Source: Purshia tridentata (lineage: Eukaryota; Streptophyta; Magnoliopsida; Rosales; Rosaceae). From it: a stretch of 24,093 bases of DNA. A program made the position numbers and the translations under genes. Under the pieces are notes generated by a model. The model was not told where the DNA came from and ran no database searches. It worked only from the letters and a program-made list of their open reading frames with translations. The stretch lies in assembly GCA_003254885.1 (NCBI GenBank), contig QANT01005650.1, positions 1 through 24,093 of the forward strand. Direction: 5' to 3'. The number at the start of each line of letters is the position of its first letter. Position 1 is the first letter of the stretch. Of the stretch, positions 19,555 to 24,093 are shown one piece after another.

Positions 19555-19580
<26 letters not shown>
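19555..19580 (-). repeat. (CT)13 tract (sense strand) in the HSFB2a leader
   Basis: Thirteen AG units on the + strand, read as CT in the direction of HSFB2a, 119 bases before its start. It probably lies in the 5' untranslated region. Confidence 0.8.
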
Positions 19581-19585
<5 letters not shown>

Positions 19586-19631
19586 TGGAGCCTTCGGGTG
19601 AGGGAAATGAAGGTGAGGGTTGGTCTGGTGG

Positions 19632-19644
19632 TTCTAGAAGGTTC
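19632..19644 (-). promoter_or_regulatory. Heat shock element 1 upstream of HSFB2a
   Basis: TTCTAGAAGGTTC on the + strand has three alternating units with exact two-base spacing, a perfect HSE. Further TTC and GAA units follow at 19646-19648 and 19652-19654 with imperfect spacing. It is about 195 bases before the HSFB2a start, so it is expected to drive heat induction and possibly feedback by HSFB2a itself. Confidence 0.75.
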
Positions 19645-19734
19645 CTTCCAAGAATTTAAAGGATGAGATATCGTATGAGAGATAGTGGCAAACAACAGAA
19701 GAAACTACACGAAACTACCATGTATTACTCTTTT

Positions 19735-19747
19735 TTCGAGAAACTTC
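19735..19747 (-). promoter_or_regulatory. Heat shock element 2 upstream of HSFB2a
   Basis: TTCGAGAAACTTC on the + strand, again three units with perfect two-base spacing, 300 bases before the HSFB2a start. With HSE 1 it makes a pair about 90 bases apart, allowing cooperative binding of two HSF trimers. Confidence 0.75.
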
Positions 19748-19831
19748 CGGCTCAGATTTTCTTCCGTTGTGTGTACGTGGCAACATATAAGAGGCCAGAA
19801 TTACTGTGGGTTTTATATTCATCGCATCCGT

Positions 19832-19849
19832 TATATATATATATATATA
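19832..19849. repeat. (TA)9 microsatellite
   Basis: Nine TA units about 400 bases upstream of HSFB2a. It could serve as a distal TATA-like element, but its distance from the heat shock elements makes that doubtful. Confidence 0.8.
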
Positions 19850-20640
19850 ATAAATTATAAAGTTTTAAGTGGTCTGACTAAGTGGTAACTCGTAGGTATT
19901 AGCATTAGGCTATTATTTATGTGAAGAAAAAGGAAAAAGGCAAAAGTAAAAAGTAAAAAGCGGTAAATATTGTAAGGGTAAAAGATGCGGACAGCGTGGT
20001 GATGAGAGTCCGGCTGAATCTCACGCGTGGAGCAAAAACCAAGGAAAAGTAGATAAAGGTAGGGGTAAAGAAGGAAACAAAAACTTGACGCTTGCATTAA
20101 AGACTTAAAATAAGTAATGTGCACCCTTTTGCTTCTTCGTAAGGCTGCCCGCTGGCGCTCTACTTTTTTAATTTCTATATGTATGAATTTTCCTTGCTTG
20201 TTATAGTCAATGAGTCTATTAAAGTATAACAATAGCAACAATAATTGACGCTACATTAACATCATGATAGCATTACCATCGTCTTGGTATATCTCTCATA
20301 CTAGATAAAAGTATGGCTTACAACTACAAGATCTACGATCGGTGGATTTGCGCAGCATATTATGTGACCATTTTGGGAAACGACACTTTAAATATTATAT
20401 GGAAATTAATGAATTTTTGGATTTTTGTCTTCGATGATGTTTCTTTGTGTTGTGGTAGTGACTAGTGGGTGATTCCAAATTGTGCAAAATGACACCACCT
20501 GCAATGGAGGTGAGGGACTACGGATCTTTCTCATCAAATATTCCTTCTTGGTACCCTATATTGGATCCAAATTTATGACCATCTATGTGCTAAGTACATA
20601 TATGACACCATTACCAACAACAACAGACAAGTAACAAAGC
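19850..20640. other. Intergenic region upstream of HSFB2a
   Basis: AT-rich DNA between the HSFB2a promoter and the presumed 3' end of the TMEM161 gene. A purine-rich stretch (about 19920-20100) is the only compositional feature. The 128-codon minus-strand open frame (19855-20241) is rich in Leu, Phe and Tyr, with no family likeness, and is taken as chance. Confidence 0.5.
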
Positions 20641-21651
20641 TTTATATAATACGATGCCAAATCCAATATACGTTAGAAGCATTCTTGTAAGGCTCCAGCA
20701 GCCATCCTCAATTCGAGGCACTTACAGCACTTCCTGAAAAGCAAAGAGAGTCATATTACGAACAGTAACCAAACATGATTATTATTACCATTGGAACCCT
20801 ACAGCATGTGTTAAGCAATCAATACATATTCACTTGTGAATTTAGGATCAGATAAAAGCTGAATAGGAGATCCAAGAGTTGAAAAACAGTAGATTATGTT
20901 TCTTAAATAAGTACAAGCCATTTCACAGTATTCTTCCAAACAAAGCATCAAGCATCCGAAATAAATTTAAGGGCAATCACTGAGCACAAATGGATTAAGG
21001 AGAAAAAGATATGGCTTTTCCTAGTGTTGGTTTCTCCTTTCACAGGTTTCATTTAAAGCTTTCATAGTGGAATATTTAATGGAACTCTACCACTCCAGCT
21101 GTGCTCACAGAGATGAGAAATTAAATTGTGAAAATGCTTAAATTTACAGCCGGAGAAGGTAATATTTTGAATAGCAGTAGAAGATTGCTTTAACTCTCTT
21201 TTCAAAAGTAGAAGTAAAATGAAGATGATCATGAAGGGTACAGAGTGGTGATTTGCTAGTTTGAATAAAACAAAGATAAACATATCAGCAACTAATTTCC
21301 TGTGACATGCCTAGTCAGTTATAAGAGACCCAGCTGTCTGCACAACCAGCTGTAGAACAGAAGTAAAATCACACAACTCAAATATGTAAAGCATGATACG
21401 TTCAATGGAAACTGAACTGCTAGTACCTTCAGAGTGTGAGATTTATATATATCAAAATAAACAGAGAAGGTCAAGTATATACCAGATAGTCTTTTCAATT
21501 CTCTCTCTTTCCCCCCTCCCCTCGGGGGCAAAATTGCAACATTTAAGTAATGAAATTCCGTTACAAGCATAACAGCACTCACTCAAAATTCGTCAAAAGT
21601 CCAACTCAAGCATCAATCTTGAAGGTTGAGACAACAAATCAAAGTCAGTCA
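20641..21651 (-). other. Probable 3'UTR of the TMEM161 gene with a candidate intron
   Basis: Reading on the minus strand, about 70 bases past the TMEM161 stop there is a good donor (GTGAGT, first base 21582). A strong acceptor (pyrimidine tract then TTTTCAG) ends at 20734. Removing 20734-21582 would join the stop-containing exon to a terminal exon from 20733 to roughly 20640, whose T-rich end looks like a plant 3'UTR. The splice signals are seen; their use is inferred. Nothing protein-like was found inside the intron. Confidence 0.4.
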
Positions 21652-23043
21652 TCATGACATATACAAAATACTTTGACGGTATAGAAAGATGGTTGCTGAA
21701 CTATAAACAGCCCAAACAAACACAATCCACCAAGCCATAAAGACAGCCACTTCTTTGACAAATGCAGAGCAAGGCAATATACTGCAAATGTATTGGTAAT
21801 CTTCTGAAGTGATGCCATCAATCTGAGATAGTCCAATAAAAAGAAGTAGCACAACTGGTGGTGCAAGAAACTGTAGAACTACAAGGCACAAGTAGTGATT
21901 GTGCAAAAACACTTTAGCCCTACTGTAATCCAAGTCAGGAACTTTGCTAGCATGCAGTCTTTGGTACCAAGATAACAATGCCTCATTCAAATACATCTGT
22001 AAGTTTGGGCGTAAAGCAACAATTTGCAGAATGCTTGAAACCAGCAAACACCAACGCCTAAATTTAGCAAAATCTGCAGGCGAAAACCCGACATTTCCAA
22101 TCAACTGTTCTGCATTTCCAAGTTGCTTAGCCAAGCGTGCAGCCTTCTTGCCATCAAAGTTCTTGTTCACAAGCATTCCAGCTAATGGATTAATCCACAA
22201 TAAAACCGTGAACACAATCATCATATAATTCGCATACATAACCATTCGACCAAACCATCCACATGAAATCATCATCAAATCAGACCTAATCTGATCAGTT
22301 CCAAGCCAAAAGGACCTCGCACTCCTCACCGCAGGAATAAACAAGAAACCCGCAAAGCATCCCATTAGAGAAGCAACAAATAGCCTTCCAAACCCATCAA
22401 TTGAGCCGAAATCGAAATCGAAATCGAAAACCGAAGGACTAAATACGAAGCAAATCATGTTTCCTAAACCCAACCCAAGAGCCCCACAAAGTACACTCAA
22501 TTGCTTCTCAGACCGCCTTGAAGCAGATTTCTCAAACGAAACTTTGGCAAGCAATACTAGCAACTTAGACACACCCGCAAAGCCCAACAGAATCGGAACA
22601 ATAACCCCGTTAACCAAAAACCCAGACTTTTTGTCCGATTCGGTATGCAAGCACATTTGAAGCAAAAGACATGAAATTGCTACAAATGAGAAAGTGAAGG
22701 CATTGCAATACTCGTTGAAATAAAGCCTGGTCTGAAGATGGGACTCATCGAGCTTCAGCCGGAAGATCTGAGCATTGTTTTCATCGAACTCGGGCTTGTC
22801 CTTGGACTTGGTCCTCTTCCTGAGCTCAGGATTGGATTTTGAGGCCAACCCAGAACCCGAATCGGAGCTTTCGGGCCTCCGAATGGCGGCTTTGACGCCA
22901 CTTTGGACATTGTCGGGGTGGATGTAGGTGTGGAGGCCACGGAGGAAGAAGATGGGGATTTTGAGGAAGGTGAGAAGGAGTGTGAGTGAGAGAGATAGTG
23001 CGACTTGGAGTATTAGGTTCTTGTAGCGCAGGAATTGGAGCAT
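21652..23043 (-). CDS. TMEM161-family multi-pass membrane protein
   Basis: A single 463-residue coding exon. About eight to nine hydrophobic segments are visible, near residues 9-35, 112-131, 141-166, 182-202, 218-240, 266-288, 330-345, 376-406 and 428-456. A polar, charged cytosolic-type loop (about 50-105) carries KRTKSKDKP. The central segment …FIPAVRSARSFWLGT… followed by …VLLWINPL… resembles the …GLRLAQ… and …VLLWVKP… region of animal TMEM161A/B, so I assign it to that family (Pfam Tmemb_161AB). Animal TMEM161B affects heart rhythm and brain folding; the plant protein has no established role. Residues 206-212 (FDFDFDF) come from a hexanucleotide repeat. The ATG has A at -3. TGGGCY motifs about 265-300 bases upstream suggest a housekeeping-type promoter. 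Family assignment is from recalled similarity, without a search. Confidence 0.8.
   Translation of the reverse strand: MLQFLRYKNLILQVALSLSLTLLLTFLKIPIFFLRGLHTYIHPDNVQSGVKAAIRRPESSDSGSGLASKSNPELRKRTKSKDKPEFDENNAQIFRLKLDESHLQTRLYFNEYCNAFTFSFVAISCLLLQMCLHTESDKKSGFLVNGVIVPILLGFAGVSKLLVLLAKVSFEKSASRRSEKQLSVLCGALGLGLGNMICFVFSPSVFDFDFDFGSIDGFGRLFVASLMGCFAGFLFIPAVRSARSFWLGTDQIRSDLMMISCGWFGRMVMYANYMMIVFTVLLWINPLAGMLVNKNFDGKKAARLAKQLGNAEQLIGNVGFSPADFAKFRRWCLLVSSILQIVALRPNLQMYLNEALLSWYQRLHASKVPDLDYSRAKVFLHNHYLCLVVLQFLAPPVVLLLFIGLSQIDGITSEDYQYICSILPCSAFVKEVAVFMAWWIVFVWAVYSSATIFLYRQSILYMS
22408..22425 (-). repeat. In-frame hexanucleotide repeat coding for Phe-Asp pairs
   Basis: Three perfect GAAATC units on the + strand, followed by a near copy (GAAAAC), encode alternating Phe and Asp (206-212 of the TMEM161-family protein) in a loop before a membrane segment. 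Unit gain or loss would keep the frame, so the loop could vary in length. Confidence 0.8.
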
Positions 23044-23303
23044 GGTTCGTTAACTTGCTTACTTGTTTTGGGTTTTGAAAGACCAGAGTTTTGAGAGACG
23101 ATGCGTTGTAACTGTTTCTGGGGTTTGAGATCTCAAGGTTTGGTTCGTTGGCAATTTGGCTTCTAATGATTTAATGACTTCCCAGATTTGTTAAAGTGAA
23201 ATGGGATTATAGATCCTCTGCAGCTCTGCTTGCTTGCCCGTGCTTGTACGTTGTGTTCTCTATTTTGTAGTCTAATTTGAGGTCATTGACTCATTACCGC
23301 CCT

Positions 23304-23346
23304 CTGTGGGCCTCTGTTCTATGGGCTCATCAACTGTGGGCCTCTG
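23304..23346 (-). promoter_or_regulatory. Site II (TGGGCY) promoter cluster of the TMEM161 gene
   Basis: Three motifs lie on the + strand: TGGGCC at 23307-23312, TGGGCT at 23322-23327 and TGGGCC at 23337-23342. The first and third sit within an exact 13-bp direct repeat (CTGTGGGCCTCTG) spaced 30 bases apart. Clusters like this bind TCP factors in promoters of broadly expressed genes. The distance to the TMEM161 start (about 265-300 bases) is suitable. Confidence 0.55.
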
Positions 23347-23349
23347 GCT

Positions 23350-23989
23350 CTGGAAGATGGTTCGATTCGGAAAATACCATGTAATAAAAAGTGGTAGATT
23401 TTTAGATTAAAGTCATAATATTGTAACGAATAAAACGTCTCAAACCCAAAACTGTTTCTTAGAGATGATAACAAATTAGAGATGATGTAGCATGGATAAA
23501 GTATGACTTATTGTATGTATATTGTGGATTTCCAGTATTTTTAATATGGCAATTGATTAGATAATTTGAGTGAGTTTAGATAGCAATATAGCATTCTATT
23601 TCATCAGTGGCTTCATTGTAAAACAAAAGCAAATGAAGAACTTTGGAACTTAATTTCATGAAAAGATGATTGATTGCAAGCAAACTACAAGAAGCAGATT
23701 ACACATTAATTGTGTGTTCATAAACATCCAAGCACCCACCAATAATGTTCACCGAAGATGTCAAATAGTGTAAATTTATGACTTTGTGAAAGGAAAGCAA
23801 CAAACTCTATCCTAAACGATAAGATTGCCGGAAGGATCAAGATTGAATGCTATTCTTGATCAATTAATTTACCATTTGCCTTTTTCTCTTTCTCTTTTAT
23901 TCTTTTCATGATCTTGCTTCATAAACAACAATTAAACGTAACCTTTGTTTCCTGAAAATTAATCAACTACACCATCACCATCAAGGAGT
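23350..23989. other. Intergenic region right of the TMEM161 promoter
   Basis: AT-rich DNA with no open frame of note, no RNA gene and no recognised repeat. A GGTTCGATTC string at 23359-23368 resembles a tRNA B box but has no tRNA around it. Confidence 0.5.
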
Positions 23990-24093
23990 TAAATTTCGGT
24001 TTTGTAGAAATTTTCGATAGAAATTTCGGGAAATTTTAAATTTCGACAGAAATTAAACGGAAATGACGAAAATTACTAGTAAAATACGGAAAT
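23990..24093. repeat. Degenerate TTTCG/GAAAT-rich repeat at the window edge
   Basis: AAATTTCG and its variants (AATTTTCG, GAAATTTCGG, AAATTTCGAC, ACGGAAAT, GACGAAAATT) recur roughly every 10-20 bases and on both strands, unlike anything else in the window. It looks like the edge of a satellite-like or transposon-derived repeat continuing to the right. Confidence 0.55.

Noticed and set aside
19855..20241. 128-codon minus strand frame rich in Leu, Phe and Tyr
   Set aside because: It begins downstream of no promoter-like sequence, has a biased composition from A-rich DNA on the + strand and resembles no family.
21645..21866. 73-codon minus strand frame overlapping the end of the TMEM161 gene, considered as an alternative C-terminus
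   Set aside because: It is a different frame inside the same exon with no splice signals leading to it.
23359..23368. tRNA B-box-like string GGTTCGATTC
   Set aside because: No matching A box, acceptor stem or anticodon arm can be folded around it.

Overview
This is plant nuclear DNA from a eudicot. It is AT-rich between genes, its introns are short GT-AG introns, and its leaders carry (GA)n/(CT)n tracts. The protein sequences look most like those of woody Rosaceae such as Prunus, but that placement rests on recollection of related sequences and is only moderately sure.

Five protein-coding genes can be rebuilt with confidence. From left to right: (1) XBAT33-type ankyrin-repeat RING E3 ubiquitin ligase, + strand, ten coding exons, 2003-5715; (2) BROTHER OF FT AND TFL1 (BFT) type PEBP, - strand, four exons, 7040-7931; (3) EMS1/EXS leucine-rich-repeat receptor kinase, + strand, a single 1299-codon exon, 12990-16889; (4) class B heat shock factor HSFB2a, - strand, two exons, 18450-19436; (5) TMEM161-family multi-pass membrane protein, - strand, one coding exon, 21652-23043. 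XBAT33 and BFT converge, BFT and EMS1 diverge across about 5 kb with no recognised gene, EMS1 and HSFB2a converge, and HSFB2a and the TMEM161 gene lie in tandem.

The genes do not form a pathway: protein turnover, flowering repression, anther cell fate, heat-stress repression and an uncharacterised membrane protein. What links them is ancestry. In Arabidopsis, as I recall the locus numbers, XBAT33 and EMS1 are neighbours at At5g07270/07280, while HSFB2a and BFT sit close together at At5g62020/62040. These two places are known to be duplicated segments (ERL2/ERL1 and BAG3/BAG2 pairs). The window therefore looks like the unsplit ancestral block.

Regulatory structure worth noting: two perfect three-unit heat shock elements upstream of HSFB2a; paired G-boxes and half-length heat shock elements just past its stop, where an antisense promoter could lie; a short upstream ORF before EMS1 that splicing could join in frame to the receptor; site II (TGGGCY) motifs upstream of the TMEM161 gene and an orphan cluster near the left end; and a candidate 3'-UTR intron in the TMEM161 gene. 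A 23-bp tandem repeat containing the window's only N, a perfect 30-bp palindrome and a TTTCG-rich repeat at the right edge are the main non-genic features. No transposon with coding capacity, CRISPR array, rRNA or convincing tRNA was seen, and no previously undescribed system was found.
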